Assembly (NCBI GenBank): GCA_963703175.1
Contig: OY969794.1
Coordinates: forward strand, 992,001 to 1,056,000
DNA length: 64,000 bases
Direction: 5' to 3'
Source of the DNA: VRUE01 sp963703175
GTDB lineage: Bacteria; Actinomycetota; Thermoleophilia; Solirubrobacterales; 70-9
Position numbers and translations under genes: made by a program. Under the pieces are notes generated by a model. The model did no database searches and was not told the origin of the DNA. It was given only the letters and a program-made list of their open reading frames with translations. Positions 15,742-24,565 of this stretch are shown piece after piece (position 1 is the stretch's first letter; the number at the start of each line of letters is the position of its first letter).

Positions 15742-18027
15742 TCAGCCCGTAACTCGCACCGTGACCGGACGGGACGCTCCCGGAGCGTACGGCCAGCGCT
15801 CCTCGGCGAGCGCCACAGCGCGCAGCCGGATCTGCGCCGTGCCGGTGATGTAGCGGAAGCGGTAGCGGGCACGGAAGCGGCCACTGTGGTCGCTGCGGGT
15901 GACCAGCACCGGCCGCCAGAGACGCGCCTCGTTCTCGTAGTACTGGATCGCAATCAGCTTGCCGCGACGCGGCAACGGTGCCCCGCGAGCGCGGACCCGA
16001 CCCCACAGCCGCACCGACTCACCAGTGCGGAGGCTGCGCGGAGCGGCGCTGAGGGTCGCGGCGCCGCGCACCCTCAGCGCCAGCGCCGGGCGACGTGCGC
16101 TGGTCAGTCCAGGGTCGCCTCGGTAGACGACGGTGACGCGGCGCGACGGGCCAGTGGGCAGCGCGAGCTTGAAGCCGCCGTGAGCGCCCGTCGGGACCAC
16201 CTCGACGTGAATCCCTGATAGTGCGCCACGCGATGGCCGCGAGACGACGCGCAGCCGTCGTCCGGCCAACCCGGCGCCGTCGGCATTGAGCAAGCGCCCA
16301 GAGAGCACCGCCCCGGCGCCAAATGGCACCGTCACACTCGAGCCATGTCGGTGGCGCCAACGCAACTTGGCGAAAAGCCGCGTCTTCGCCGCGGGCACCG
16401 AGAGTGAACTCTCCCCCGTTTCCATCGCCGGCCGACTAGGGCCCACCGGGGGCGGCGTCTTACGCAGTGCCATCTCGGTGCCATCTGCGCGGCGCGTCGT
16501 CGATGCCCTGTTACCAGCACCGTCCGTGGCATCGGCGCGAAAGACGTAAGTGCCGGGATCGAGACCATTGGGCATCGAGGCGACAAGAATCGCTTTGCCC
16601 GCCTGACTCTCCGGTCGCAACTTGGTCGGCAGCTCGATCCAGTGCTCGGCACTGAGCCGGCGGTACTCGATCTCGCCGCTCGCTGGTCCCGAGTGCTCGT
16701 CGCTCACCGCCGCGCTGATCGTTTGCGGCAACTCCGGTCCGGTTGATTCGGGCGTGGGCTCAAAGGCCACGCCGGGAGGTACATCGTCAAGCCGCATGGG
16801 AATTTCGATCGCGGACCCGGAATCGGCGTTGCCGGCCTCGTCGCGCAGCCAGAGGTGAAGGGCATAGACGCCCGGCCGCGGCAATGTCCGATCGGCCAGC
16901 GAGGAAATGTCGTGCCCCGAGGCAAGGTTGAGCCCTGAGTCATAGCCCGCCGGGCCGGTTATGCGCCAGTAAGCGCCGCCGATCGGGCTGGCTGGACCTT
17001 GATCGGGGTTTTGCCAGGAGAAGTCGAAGTTGTCGACATTTCGCCAGCTCTCGCCGCCGGCCAGCATGAAGCTTCGAGGCGATGCCGGTGGGTGATTGTC
17101 GATCAGGACGCCGACGGGGAAAAGGCAGGCGCTGTTACCGGCGAAATCGGTCGCGCAGCGGGTCAGCGCGTGTGGCCCGTCGCTGAAGTTCGTAGTCTGG
17201 ACAGTTATTTCATCCGCCGCCCCAGTCGGGCAAGGCTGCATCCGGGTAGTTCTCCACTCGCCATCGATCATCGCCTTTGCGCACGCGTACTCGGTCAGTC
17301 CCACGCGTGCCCCATCGAGCAGGGTTTCGCTGTAGTGAACACCGCCGCCGACATCGGTATCCCAGTAGTTGACTCGCTGGGCGCCACGGCGCCAGCCGCC
17401 AGCCGCCAGATCCGCCCCGGCGTTTCCCGGCACCGGTGTGTAGCCGTCAAAGATCGTGATCGCCAGCGCCCGCACGGCCGACCATGAGTCCGGTTCGATC
17501 GAGCACCACTTGTCCTCTGCCTTGGCACAGAGAAGGCGGTCCTCAATCGCCGGCTGCGGCACCGAAAGATCGGCGGCGAAGTTGCGTGGCGTCACGTCGG
17601 TTGTTCCCGCGCTGACGAACGGGTCGAAGCCGCCATTCCAGTTGCCGGCGCCGATCCGCTGCTCCATCCCGTCGTGCAGCGTGTGCCACCAGGTACCCGT
17701 GACGCGGCTGATGCCGGTGCCGGCCGGTGCCACCCAACGCCAGCGAGCGAAGCGCGTCCCGGAGATGGTCGAGCCACCCTTGGTGAAGCTCTTCATGTGA
17801 ACGCCGTCGAAGGGGTCGCCCCCAGACGGCACGCACCAGGCGTCGGACCGGAACTTGGCGCCCCCGGTGGTATCGGCCCAGCCGGCATCGGCATCCACAT
17901 ACCAGCCACACTGGGCGACCGTGTAGTTGCCGGCCGTCGCCTCCCGCGCGGCAAGCAGCAGTAACGCCAGCGCCAGCCCGATCCCCATCGCGACAATCCG
18001 CCCAATCCCCCCGCGCGTTCCCGACAT
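15742..18027 (-). CDS. Large secreted protein with Ig-like/bacterial surface domains
   Basis: The 761-residue protein begins with a clear signal peptide (MGIGLALALLLLAAREATA). The mature N-terminal half has about six cysteines and aromatic-rich beta structure (WYVDADAGWADTTGG; WRWVAPAGTGIS). The middle has Ig-like modules with repeated DEAGNAD, DGAGNRAS and DFAGNSACLF motifs. The C-terminal part has two carboxypeptidase-regulatory or Ig-like sandwiches (LSGRLLNADGAGLAGRRLRVV; LWGRVRARGAPLPRRGKL). No sortase signal or membrane anchor is seen at the C terminus. Proteins of this build are common in Solirubrobacterales; the function is probably structural or adhesive, but unknown. Confidence 0.75.
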   Translation of the reverse strand: MSGTRGGIGRIVAMGIGLALALLLLAAREATAGNYTVAQCGWYVDADAGWADTTGGAKFRSDAWCVPSGGDPFDGVHMKSFTKGGSTISGTRFARWRWVAPAGTGISRVTGTWWHTLHDGMEQRIGAGNWNGGFDPFVSAGTTDVTPRNFAADLSVPQPAIEDRLLCAKAEDKWCSIEPDSWSAVRALAITIFDGYTPVPGNAGADLAAGGWRRGAQRVNYWDTDVGGGVHYSETLLDGARVGLTEYACAKAMIDGEWRTTRMQPCPTGAADEITVQTTNFSDGPHALTRCATDFAGNSACLFPVGVLIDNHPPASPRSFMLAGGESWRNVDNFDFSWQNPDQGPASPIGGAYWRITGPAGYDSGLNLASGHDISSLADRTLPRPGVYALHLWLRDEAGNADSGSAIEIPMRLDDVPPGVAFEPTPESTGPELPQTISAAVSDEHSGPASGEIEYRRLSAEHWIELPTKLRPESQAGKAILVASMPNGLDPGTYVFRADATDGAGNRASTTRRADGTEMALRKTPPPVGPSRPAMETGESSLSVPAAKTRLFAKLRWRHRHGSSVTVPFGAGAVLSGRLLNADGAGLAGRRLRVVSRPSRGALSGIHVEVVPTGAHGGFKLALPTGPSRRVTVVYRGDPGLTSARRPALALRVRGAATLSAAPRSLRTGESVRLWGRVRARGAPLPRRGKLIAIQYYENEARLWRPVLVTRSDHSGRFRARYRFRYITGTAQIRLRAVALAEERWPYAPGASRPVTVRVTG

Positions 18028-18092
18028 CGCCCCTCCTCCGATTGCGTTGCAGATGGAGGGCCAAGGGCACAGCGACGCATTCCCTCCCCCCT

Positions 18093-18108
18093 ACGGACAG
18101 ATGTCCGT
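18093..18108. promoter_or_regulatory. Palindrome in divergent promoter region
   Basis: ACGGACA-GA-TGTCCGT, two perfect 7-bp arms with a 2-bp centre, lies between the divergent secreted-protein gene and mrp (129-bp gap). The size and symmetry fit a dimeric regulator site. The regulator is not identifiable. Confidence 0.4.
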
Positions 18109-18156
18109 GCGCCGGTTGCAAGAGGGGCACGGTGCCGAGAACTGTGCTTTGCGAAA

Positions 18157-19314
18157 ATGATCGCGATGCCACTTCCTACTGAGGATCAGATAACCGAGAA
18201 GCTGCGCGCCGTCATCGATCCCGAGCTGCGCCGCTCAATCGTCGAGTTGGGCATGGTTCGCTCGATCGAGGTCAAGGACGACGGGCGGATTGAGGTGGTC
18301 GTCTCCTTGACCACTGCCGGCTGCCCGATCCGCTCCCACTTCGAACAGGCGGTCGCCCAGCAGGTCTCTCAGCTAGATGGAGTCACCTCGGTAGCGGTCG
18401 ACTTCGACGTCCTCTCCGACGATGAGAAAGGCAATCTGCAGCAGACCCTCGGCCGCGGCAAGCTGCCGGAGGGCGCCCTGGCGCAGGTGAAAAACGTGAT
18501 CTGCGTTGCCTCCGGCAAGGGCGGTGTCGGCAAGTCGACGATGACCGCCAACCTGGCGGCGGCGCTGAGCGCCGAAGGCCACGCGGCCGGTGCCCTTGAC
18601 TGCGACGTCTACGGCTACTCGATGCCGCGCATGCTCGGCGTCAACCGCAAACCCGAGGTCAACGCCGAGCGCAAGATCCTGCCGATCGAGGCAGCCGGCG
18701 GGGTCAAAGTGATGTCGATCGGCTTCTTCGTCGAGGAGAACTCGGCGGTCGTCTGGCGCGGCCCGATGCTGCACAAGGCGATCCAGCAGTTCCTCGAGGA
18801 TGTCGCTTGGGGCGAGCTCGAGTACCTGCTGCTCGACCTGCCGCCGGGAACCGGCGACGTCTCGATGACCCTCTCCCAACTCTTGCCGCAGGCCAAGTTC
18901 GCGATCGTCACCACGCCGCAACCGGCGGCGCAGACCGTGGCTAAACGAGCCGCCGACATGGCGGTCAAGTTTGACCTCGAGCTACTTGGCGTGATCGAGA
19001 ACATGTCCGGCTTCACGACCCCCGGCGGCGAGCGCTTCACGATCTTCGGCGAGGGCGGCGGTCAGCTACTGGCCGACGAGCTCGACGTACCGCTGCTGGG
19101 CAAGGTTCCGCTGTCGGAGCCGCTGCGCGAGCACGCCGACAGCGGCTCGCCGCTCGTCACTGCCGAGCCTGACTCGCCTGCCTCGCAGGCCATCCGCCAA
19201 GCCGCCCGCGGCATCGTCGCCTCCACGCCACAAGAGCTGCCAGTACTGCAGGCGGCCCCCCTCCCGGCCGAAGCGCCGCCGGTGGGCGGCACTCCACTGC
19301 CCGTAGTTCAGTAA
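18157..19314 (+). CDS. mrp: Mrp/ApbC-type P-loop ATPase, iron-sulfur cluster carrier family
   Basis: The 385-residue protein fuses an N-terminal MIP18/DUF59 domain (ITEKLRAVIDPELRRSIVELGMV; TTAGCPIRSHFEQAV) to a ParA-like NTPase with deviant Walker A GKGGVGKST (120-128), DCDVYGYSMPRML and LLLDLPPGTGDVSMTL. Family members transfer Fe-S clusters to apoproteins. The region that usually holds the cluster-binding CxxC (after ENMSGF) reads TTPGGERFTIFGEGGG, with no cysteine pair, so the usual cluster ligands are absent. The C-terminal 60 residues are an Ala/Pro-rich extension. ATG 18157; a second ATG lies three codons in. Confidence 0.92.
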   Translation: MIAMPLPTEDQITEKLRAVIDPELRRSIVELGMVRSIEVKDDGRIEVVVSLTTAGCPIRSHFEQAVAQQVSQLDGVTSVAVDFDVLSDDEKGNLQQTLGRGKLPEGALAQVKNVICVASGKGGVGKSTMTANLAAALSAEGHAAGALDCDVYGYSMPRMLGVNRKPEVNAERKILPIEAAGGVKVMSIGFFVEENSAVVWRGPMLHKAIQQFLEDVAWGELEYLLLDLPPGTGDVSMTLSQLLPQAKFAIVTTPQPAAQTVAKRAADMAVKFDLELLGVIENMSGFTTPGGERFTIFGEGGGQLLADELDVPLLGKVPLSEPLREHADSGSPLVTAEPDSPASQAIRQAARGIVASTPQELPVLQAAPLPAEAPPVGGTPLPVVQ

Positions 19315-19402
19315 GGGCGCATAGGCGTTACTCCAGCTCCCTGTCCGATTCGGGCCCTCCGATGCTGGTCATTCCTGCCTGGCACCGCTGGAGTGGCGTA
19401 CT

Positions 19403-19418
19403 ATAGCGTATATGCTAT
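19403..19418. promoter_or_regulatory. Candidate operator upstream of a small XRE regulator
   Basis: ATAGC-GTATAT-GCTAT, an AT-rich inverted repeat, is embedded in otherwise GC-rich DNA 40 bp before the GTG of the XRE gene at 19458. Autoregulation by that protein is a reasonable guess. Confidence 0.45.
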
Positions 19419-19457
19419 GGCGTAATACGCGCGGCCGCGGGAGGCTGTCACCTCTCC

Positions 19458-19721
19458 GTGCCGCAACCGACATCCGCCCAACTTGGCTCCGCGATCCGCC
19501 ACATTCGCGACTCACGCGAATTGAGCATCGAAGCCCTTGCAGCAGATGCCGACATGCATTGGACCTCTGTCTCGCGCATTGAGAACGGCCGGCAGAACCC
19601 AACTTGGGACGCCGTCGCCAAGCTCGCCATGGCGCTGGACGTAGAGATCAGCGACCTGGCACGCCTGGCCGCCGAACAGCCGCCGCGCGAACGACGATCA
19701 GAGCCCACTCCCAGCAGTTAG
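19458..19721 (+). CDS. Small XRE-family regulator
   Basis: The 87-residue protein is an HTH_3 domain (LGSAIRHIRDSRELSIEALAA; HWTSVSRIENGRQNPTWDAVAKLAMAL; DVEISDLARLA) with a short basic and Pro-rich tail. It shares the spacing and NPTW core of the regulator at 6344-6595. GTG start, chosen because it precedes the conserved domain by eight residues as in the paralogue. An AT-rich palindrome lies upstream. It converges with the amine oxidase gene. Target genes are unknown. Confidence 0.85.
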   Translation: MPQPTSAQLGSAIRHIRDSRELSIEALAADADMHWTSVSRIENGRQNPTWDAVAKLAMALDVEISDLARLAAEQPPRERRSEPTPSS

Positions 19722-19740
19722 GCCGCCCAGCAGTCGCGCT

Positions 19741-21177
19741 TTACTCGCGCCGGAGCGCGAGCGCCGAGAGAACCTCCGATGCCGCCCGCTCGCCCGAGCT
19801 CACAGCACCGTCCATGTAGCCGTTCCAAACCGTTGCAGTCTCAGCGCCCGCCCAGTGCAACAGGCCGATCGGAGTGCGTAGGGCGCTGCCATATTCCGTC
19901 CAGCCGCCGGTAGTCATCAGGCAGCCGTAACAGCCGCGGGTCCACTCCTCCTCAGACCAAACCCGCTCGATGAAACTCTCCGGCTTCATCGCCCGCTCGC
20001 CGAAAAGTCGCGCGTGACCGGCGAGGACAGCCTCACGCCGATCGGTCGCTGCTCGTGCGCCCCACTGGCGAGCCAGCCGGCCCTCCAGAAAGCCGAGCAG
20101 GACCCCCGGGCTGCCATCGGGTGGTGAGTTGTCGAACACGACACGGGCCGGTCCGGCGTCGCTCGTCGCCTGGCCCGAGAGGCCTTCCTCGCGCCAGAAC
20201 GGGTGCCCATAGACAGCCATCGTCTTGATCACCGTTCCTTGCGGCATGCGCTGCGTCAGCTGGTCGCGCCGAGCCGGCAACGGCGGGTCGTAGGAGATCC
20301 TTCCCGCCAGGGTCGGCGGCACCGCGACAATTGCGCGCCGCGCGCGCACCGTCAGCCCGCCGAGCTCAGCGGCGGAGCGATCGGCATGAACGACGACCCC
20401 GCCGTCGCCATGCTCGATCCGGCGCACCGGTGAGCGCAGCCGCACCCGCTCTTCCCCCAGGGCCTCGGCGAGCAGCTTGGCGATTCGCTGCGAGCCGCCG
20501 TGGAAGCGTTCCTGCTGGGCGCCTCCGCCGGTTCCGATCAGCATGTTGAAGCCCCCGCCGGAGTGGGTGTAGAAGAGGACGTGCAGGAGGGAGACATCGG
20601 CGGGCTCGGCCGCCCAAACCGCCTCAGTCGCCAGCTCGAAAAGGCTGCGAGCAGCGGCCATCCGGGTGTTGCGCCGAATCCAGGTAGCGAAGGTCTGGCT
20701 GTCCCAGGCGGATGCCTTCGGCGCCGACCATGGCGCCTCCAATGGCACCCGTCGCGCCATCCGGTCAAGTCGGGCACGGGCCTGTTCGAAGTCGATGAGG
20801 GCAAGTGGGGAGATCGCTCGCGACAGATCGCGGCCCAGGCCGATCCGCGCGTCGGTCAGGGCGCCGCTGTAGGAGGCCAGGCGACCCGACATCTCGATCA
20901 GATGCCGTCCCTCGTCGTGGGTCGGGAAAGTATCGACCCCCAACTCCGCGGCAAGGACCGCGATCCGCTCTTGAGTCGGCCCGATCCATTGCCCACCGAC
21001 CTCGACGACCTTGCCATCACCGATCTCCTCGTTGAGCAAGCGTCCTCCCACGCGGTCCCGGGCCTCCAGGACAAGAGGACGGACGCCGTTCTGCAATAGC
21101 AGCCGCGCTGCCACCAGGCCCGCGAGGCCGGCGCCCACCACCGCCACATCGGACGTGATCGTCTCAGGGCCGTTCAC
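19741..21177 (-). CDS. Flavin-dependent monoamine oxidase
   Basis: The 478-residue protein has an N-terminal ADP-binding fold VAVVGAGLAGLVAARLL with glutamate VLEARDRVGGRLL (GR-motif of amine oxidases), VEVGGQWIGPTQERI, a helical substrate domain, and C-terminal LHWAGAETATVWNGYMDGAVSSGERAA, the FAD-binding GG-doublet region. It oxidises a primary amine to aldehyde, ammonia and H2O2. The covalent-flavin cysteine motif SGGCY of mammalian MAO is not seen; RGCYGCLMTTGG occupies a similar place. No signal peptide. The substrate is unknown. Confidence 0.92.
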   Translation of the reverse strand: MNGPETITSDVAVVGAGLAGLVAARLLLQNGVRPLVLEARDRVGGRLLNEEIGDGKVVEVGGQWIGPTQERIAVLAAELGVDTFPTHDEGRHLIEMSGRLASYSGALTDARIGLGRDLSRAISPLALIDFEQARARLDRMARRVPLEAPWSAPKASAWDSQTFATWIRRNTRMAAARSLFELATEAVWAAEPADVSLLHVLFYTHSGGGFNMLIGTGGGAQQERFHGGSQRIAKLLAEALGEERVRLRSPVRRIEHGDGGVVVHADRSAAELGGLTVRARRAIVAVPPTLAGRISYDPPLPARRDQLTQRMPQGTVIKTMAVYGHPFWREEGLSGQATSDAGPARVVFDNSPPDGSPGVLLGFLEGRLARQWGARAATDRREAVLAGHARLFGERAMKPESFIERVWSEEEWTRGCYGCLMTTGGWTEYGSALRTPIGLLHWAGAETATVWNGYMDGAVSSGERAASEVLSALALRRE

Positions 21178-21392
21178 GCGCTACGCCCCCAGTTCGAGAG
21201 TCGCCGCGCCCCCGGCGGTTGCGCGCCACTCGCGCAGTAGGGCGCCGACCTCGACCTGGGAGCTAACGGTGGCCATCCAGAGCCGACTCTAGCCGCCCCG
21301 AATAGGTGGCTCAATTACCCGCAGGTAATCGACAGGGCGACCTCTCCCCGGCACGATGCAAGCATCAAATCGAAACCGGGAGGCCAAAGCGC

Positions 21393-21914
21393 GTGACGAC
21401 GATGGACACATGGGACGGCAGGAGCAATGCCTTGAGGCTCGCGGGACTCGCCGGCATTCTGAGCATCGGCCTCGGGATCGCCGGCGTATTCGTCGATCAG
21501 ATGGAGACCTTTCCGGGGAGCGGTTCGACGGCAGCCGAGATCAGCTTCGTCACGCTACTCCTCGCCGGCTTCACGTCCTTTTTCGTGCTCGTCTACCGCG
21601 GAGCAGAATCGTCCGACGCCAAGCTGCTCTACGACCTCGCGTTCGGTCTTCTCGCCATGTCGGGGGCTCCAACCGCGCTGGCGCTCGGCTCCTATGCGGC
21701 GCGGGCCATCCGTGCCGACACCCTCCCGAATTGGACGGCATCCCTTGCCGCCCTCGCCGCTGTGGCGCACATCGCCCTCCTTGCCTCATTCCTGATCACG
21801 GACGGCTTCTTCTCTCTCGAGGGCGGGGTGATCATTGCGATTCCCGCCACTCTGTTCGCCTGGATACTCGGCACGAGCGTGGCGATGAAAGCCGCCGTCC
21901 GGTCTGAAGCATGA
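21393..21914 (+). CDS. Small integral membrane protein, unknown function
   Basis: The 173-residue protein has about five predicted membrane helices (LAGLAGILSIGLGIAGVFV; ISFVTLLLAGFTSFFVLVY; LAFGLLAMSGAPTALALGSY; ASLAALAAVAHIALLASFLI; GVIIAIPATLFAWILGTSVAM). The GTG at 21393 is preceded by GGGAGG at a nine-base spacing, which decides the start over an upstream frame at 21306. I do not recognise the family; the topology resembles generic DUF4386-like membrane proteins. It stands alone between an amine oxidase gene and the chromate transporter gene. Confidence 0.7.
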   Translation: MTTMDTWDGRSNALRLAGLAGILSIGLGIAGVFVDQMETFPGSGSTAAEISFVTLLLAGFTSFFVLVYRGAESSDAKLLYDLAFGLLAMSGAPTALALGSYAARAIRADTLPNWTASLAALAAVAHIALLASFLITDGFFSLEGGVIIAIPATLFAWILGTSVAMKAAVRSEA

Positions 21915-22049
21915 TCGACTCGCCGGCTTGAGCCCGGCAGGTCGCGGGGTCTGCCTCAGGCAGCGCTCTTGCTCTTGTATCAATTGTTTGGCCCGATCAT
22001 GCTCGGCACCGAAAGCTAGCGTCTCGCTTCGCCGCGCGCCCGGCACCTC

Positions 22050-23240
22050 TTAGACCAGCGTGTGCTGAAGGACAACGCCGACGATTCCGGCGACGCCCAT
22101 CACATAGACGACGGTGAACTTCGAGTGCCAGCGGTTGAGAGCGGCGAAGGCACCGAGCGCGATCAAGGCCGTATAGACATCGGTGACGCTGGTTTCGAGG
22201 ATCGTCACCGTGACCGCCGCGATCAGCCCGATCACCGCCGCCGCGACTCCGAGCAGGAAGGGATGCAAGCGCTCGTTCTCGGAGACTGCGACGAGCTGGC
22301 GGTGGAGGAAGATCGGGAAGACGAAGGCCGGGATGAAGATGCCGAGCGTCATCACCAAAGCACCCCCGAGTCCCCCGGCGATGTAGCCGACGAAGGTCGA
22401 GAAGATGATGAGCGGCGCTGGCAGAATGCCGCCCATCGCCAGGCCATCATTGAACTGCCCACTGGTCAGCCAGTGGTGGTTTTCGATGGCGGCCTCGCGC
22501 AGGAAGGGGATCACGGTGTAGGCACCGCCGAAGGTGAGCAGGCCCGCCTTCAGTCCCTCGAAGAAGATTGTCGCCGTCAGCGAGACGGTGATCGCCCCGG
22601 CGGCGACGGCCAGGACCGCGAGGGGAGTGATCGCGAAGCTGTTGGCGCGGTGGGTCCAGCGCCGCCCGTTAGTCCACAGCTCGTAGGCGATGCCGCCGCC
22701 GAGCAAGACCAGGACGAAGGTGATCCCCACCCAGAGGGTCAGGGCGAACCCGATTAGGGCGATGATCGCCAAGGGCACATCTGAGATGAATGATTTGCTG
22801 AGCCGCACCAGGGCGCGGGCGACCAGCGCCCCAACCGCCGCCGTCAGCCCGTAGAACAGGCCGTGCAGGTGCCCGGCGAGGTTTGCCTCGACGTAGAGGA
22901 TCGAGAGGCCGAGCATGAGGATGAAGCCCGGCAACATGAACCCGAGGCCAGCGAGGAAGCCGCCGAGCTTGCCGCCGCGCAGGCGGCCGAAGTAGACACA
23001 AAGCTCGTGGGCCTCAGGTCCGGGAAGGATTTGGTAGACCGCCAGCAGCTTCTTGAAGCTCGCCTCGTCGATCCAGCCTTCCTCATCGACACACTCGTGC
23101 TTAATCATCGCGATCTGCGCGGCCGGTCCACCCCAGGCGAGCAGGCCGAACTTGAGGAAACGAACGAAGATCGAGCCGGGCGAGTCGGCCGCCCTCGAAG
23201 GGATCGGCGGCTCGATGGAGCTGGCGTCAGTCGCGGCCAT
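22050..23240 (-). CDS. chrA: Chromate transporter, two-domain ChrA type
   Basis: About 396 residues with two homologous ChrA halves. The first contains FLKFGLLAWGGPAAQIAMIKHECV and GPEAHELCVYFGRLRGGKLGG. The second contains GLKAGLLTFGGAYTVIPFLREAAI and FNDGLAMGGILPAPLIIFSTFVGYIAGG. Such CHR superfamily members export chromate by exchanging it for sulfate or using the proton gradient; many homologues have untested substrates. ATG 23240 was chosen; the frame extends to 23303 without a better site. It is 17 bp downstream of the cation diffusion facilitator gene, suggesting a metal-handling operon. Confidence 0.9.
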   Translation of the reverse strand: MAATDASSIEPPIPSRAADSPGSIFVRFLKFGLLAWGGPAAQIAMIKHECVDEEGWIDEASFKKLLAVYQILPGPEAHELCVYFGRLRGGKLGGFLAGLGFMLPGFILMLGLSILYVEANLAGHLHGLFYGLTAAVGALVARALVRLSKSFISDVPLAIIALIGFALTLWVGITFVLVLLGGGIAYELWTNGRRWTHRANSFAITPLAVLAVAAGAITVSLTATIFFEGLKAGLLTFGGAYTVIPFLREAAIENHHWLTSGQFNDGLAMGGILPAPLIIFSTFVGYIAGGLGGALVMTLGIFIPAFVFPIFLHRQLVAVSENERLHPFLLGVAAAVIGLIAAVTVTILETSVTDVYTALIALGAFAALNRWHSKFTVVYVMGVAGIVGVVLQHTLV

Positions 23241-23257
23241 GATCGGGGCGGCGGAGG

Positions 23258-23986
23258 CTAGTGGGAATGGGTGTGGGCGTGACCGTCGCGGACCGTTCGC
23301 CACGACTGCCAGGTGATCCGCATGATTAGCGCGCTGATGCCGAGGCCGATCAGCGGGTCGGCAAGCTGTAGCCCGAAGGACACCGCGATCGCGCTGGCGA
23401 CAACGGCGAGGCTGACGTAGGCATCGGCTTTGGCGTGGTTGCCGTCAGCGATCAGGGCGGGGCTGTCGAGCGTGCGCCCGGCCGCGAGGCGAATCAGCGC
23501 CGCCAGCCAGTTACCGGCGAAGCCGAGCAGACCCGCGCCGATCAGGACGGCGAGGTGCGTGACTTCCTCGGGGTGGATCAGACGCCGGATCGCCTCGACT
23601 CCGGCAACGGCGGCGGAGACAAAGATGGCGAAGACGACGAAGTAGCCCGCGTAGCGCTCGGCAGTCTCCGAGCGCATCAGGAAAGCAGCACCGAGCGGAA
23701 TCGCGGTGGCCGCGTCGCCGAAGTTGTGAATCAGATCGGCGAGCAGGGCGATGCTGCCGGTCGTGGCGAAGATCGCCACCTGCGCGGTGGCAGTAAGCCC
23801 AAGCACGACAAAGGAGAGAACGACAGCACGCACACCCGCCCGCGAGCGTTTGATCGAAGGATCGACCAAGCCGTGGGTATGGCCGTGATCGCCGTGGTGG
23901 CGGTGAGTGTCGCTCTCGTGGCCGTGCGGGCCTGAGTGGGGATGGGCGTGCGTCAGCTCGCCATGGCGGTGTAGCTCGCCGCCCAA
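23258..23986 (-). CDS. Cation diffusion facilitator, Zn2+-type efflux protein
   Basis: The 242-residue protein begins with a histidine-rich cytoplasmic leader (16 His in the first 45 residues), ends HAHTHSH, and has six membrane helices. The metal-site signatures of CDF proteins are visible: helix 2 ALLADLIHNFGDA (HxxxD-like) and helix 5 ALIADGNHAKADAY, while the usual long cytoplasmic C-terminal domain is missing. It probably exports Zn2+ or a similar metal by proton antiport. The start is TTG at 23986, the only in-frame start before the His-rich leader. It forms an apparent operon with chrA. Confidence 0.88.
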   Translation of the reverse strand: MGGELHRHGELTHAHPHSGPHGHESDTHRHHGDHGHTHGLVDPSIKRSRAGVRAVVLSFVVLGLTATAQVAIFATTGSIALLADLIHNFGDAATAIPLGAAFLMRSETAERYAGYFVVFAIFVSAAVAGVEAIRRLIHPEEVTHLAVLIGAGLLGFAGNWLAALIRLAAGRTLDSPALIADGNHAKADAYVSLAVVASAIAVSFGLQLADPLIGLGISALIMRITWQSWRTVRDGHAHTHSH

Positions 23987-24104
23987 ATGACGGTAGGAGA
24001 GTTCGATGGTGCCAGGGTAGGGAGAATGCTGGATGGAGCCGCTGGTCAGCGAGAAGGCAGTCGCCGGTTACGACGAGAAGCTACGGCCGGTGCTTGCTCG
24101 CAAA

Positions 24105-24120
24105 CCGCTTGAGCAAGCGG
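24105..24120 (-). terminator. Terminator after the ferredoxin gene
   Basis: CCGCTTG-AG-CAAGCGG, seven perfect base pairs, lies 8 bp downstream of the ferredoxin stop. On the minus strand it is followed by TTTGCG. The U tract is short, so termination may be partial. Confidence 0.55.
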
Positions 24121-24127
24121 AAAACAA

Positions 24128-24400
24128 TTACGCAGAAGCCTTGCTCTTGTAGTACTCGGCGTTGATCTCGGCGTATTTCGCCCACTCGGCCGGAAGCTGG
24201 TCCTCGGCGAAGCAGGCGTCGACCGGGCAAGCCTCGACGCAGGCATCGCAATCGATGCACTCGTCGGGGTCGATGTAGAGCATCTCTACCGAGTCGTAGT
24301 CGGGCTCATCCGGGGTCGGGTGGATGCAGTCCACCGGACAGACCTCGACGCACGAGTTGTCCTTCTGGCCAATGCACGGCTCGGCGATGACGTAGGTCAT
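24128..24400 (-). CDS. fdxA: 7Fe-type ferredoxin ([3Fe-4S]/[4Fe-4S])
   Basis: The 90-residue protein has cysteines arranged CIGQKDNSCVEVCPVDC (C-x7-C-x3-C-x3-C, the FdxA pattern) and CIDCDACVEACP (C-x2-C-x2-C-x3-CP), giving one 3Fe-4S and one 4Fe-4S cluster, with an acidic C-terminal extension. It carries electrons in the cytoplasm, typically to cytochromes P450 or oxidoreductases. ATG 24400 has the usual MTYVIAEPCI start. It is divergent from the subtilase gene; a 27-bp imperfect palindrome lies in its promoter region. Confidence 0.95.
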   Translation of the reverse strand: MTYVIAEPCIGQKDNSCVEVCPVDCIHPTPDEPDYDSVEMLYIDPDECIDCDACVEACPVDACFAEDQLPAEWAKYAEINAEYYKSKASA

Positions 24401-24434
24401 TCGAAGCTTTCTCCTGGGGGTCGACTTTGCGGTG

Positions 24435-24461
24435 CCTGGCGGGTATTCAGACCCTGCCAGG
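24435..24461. promoter_or_regulatory. Imperfect palindrome between ferredoxin and subtilase genes
   Basis: CCTGGC at 24435-24440 is mirrored by GCCAGG at 24456-24461, with an inner GGGT...ACCC pair. It lies 35 bp upstream of the ferredoxin start and is a plausible operator for either divergent gene. Confidence 0.4.
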
Positions 24462-24565
24462 TACAAGCAGACATTTTAGGGATTGTGGAACCTACCCACG
24501 TGCTCGGCGTCAAAGGCACGACGTTCACACGAGAAAAAGAGCAGCGGGGCTTATAGGCTCCCCGC

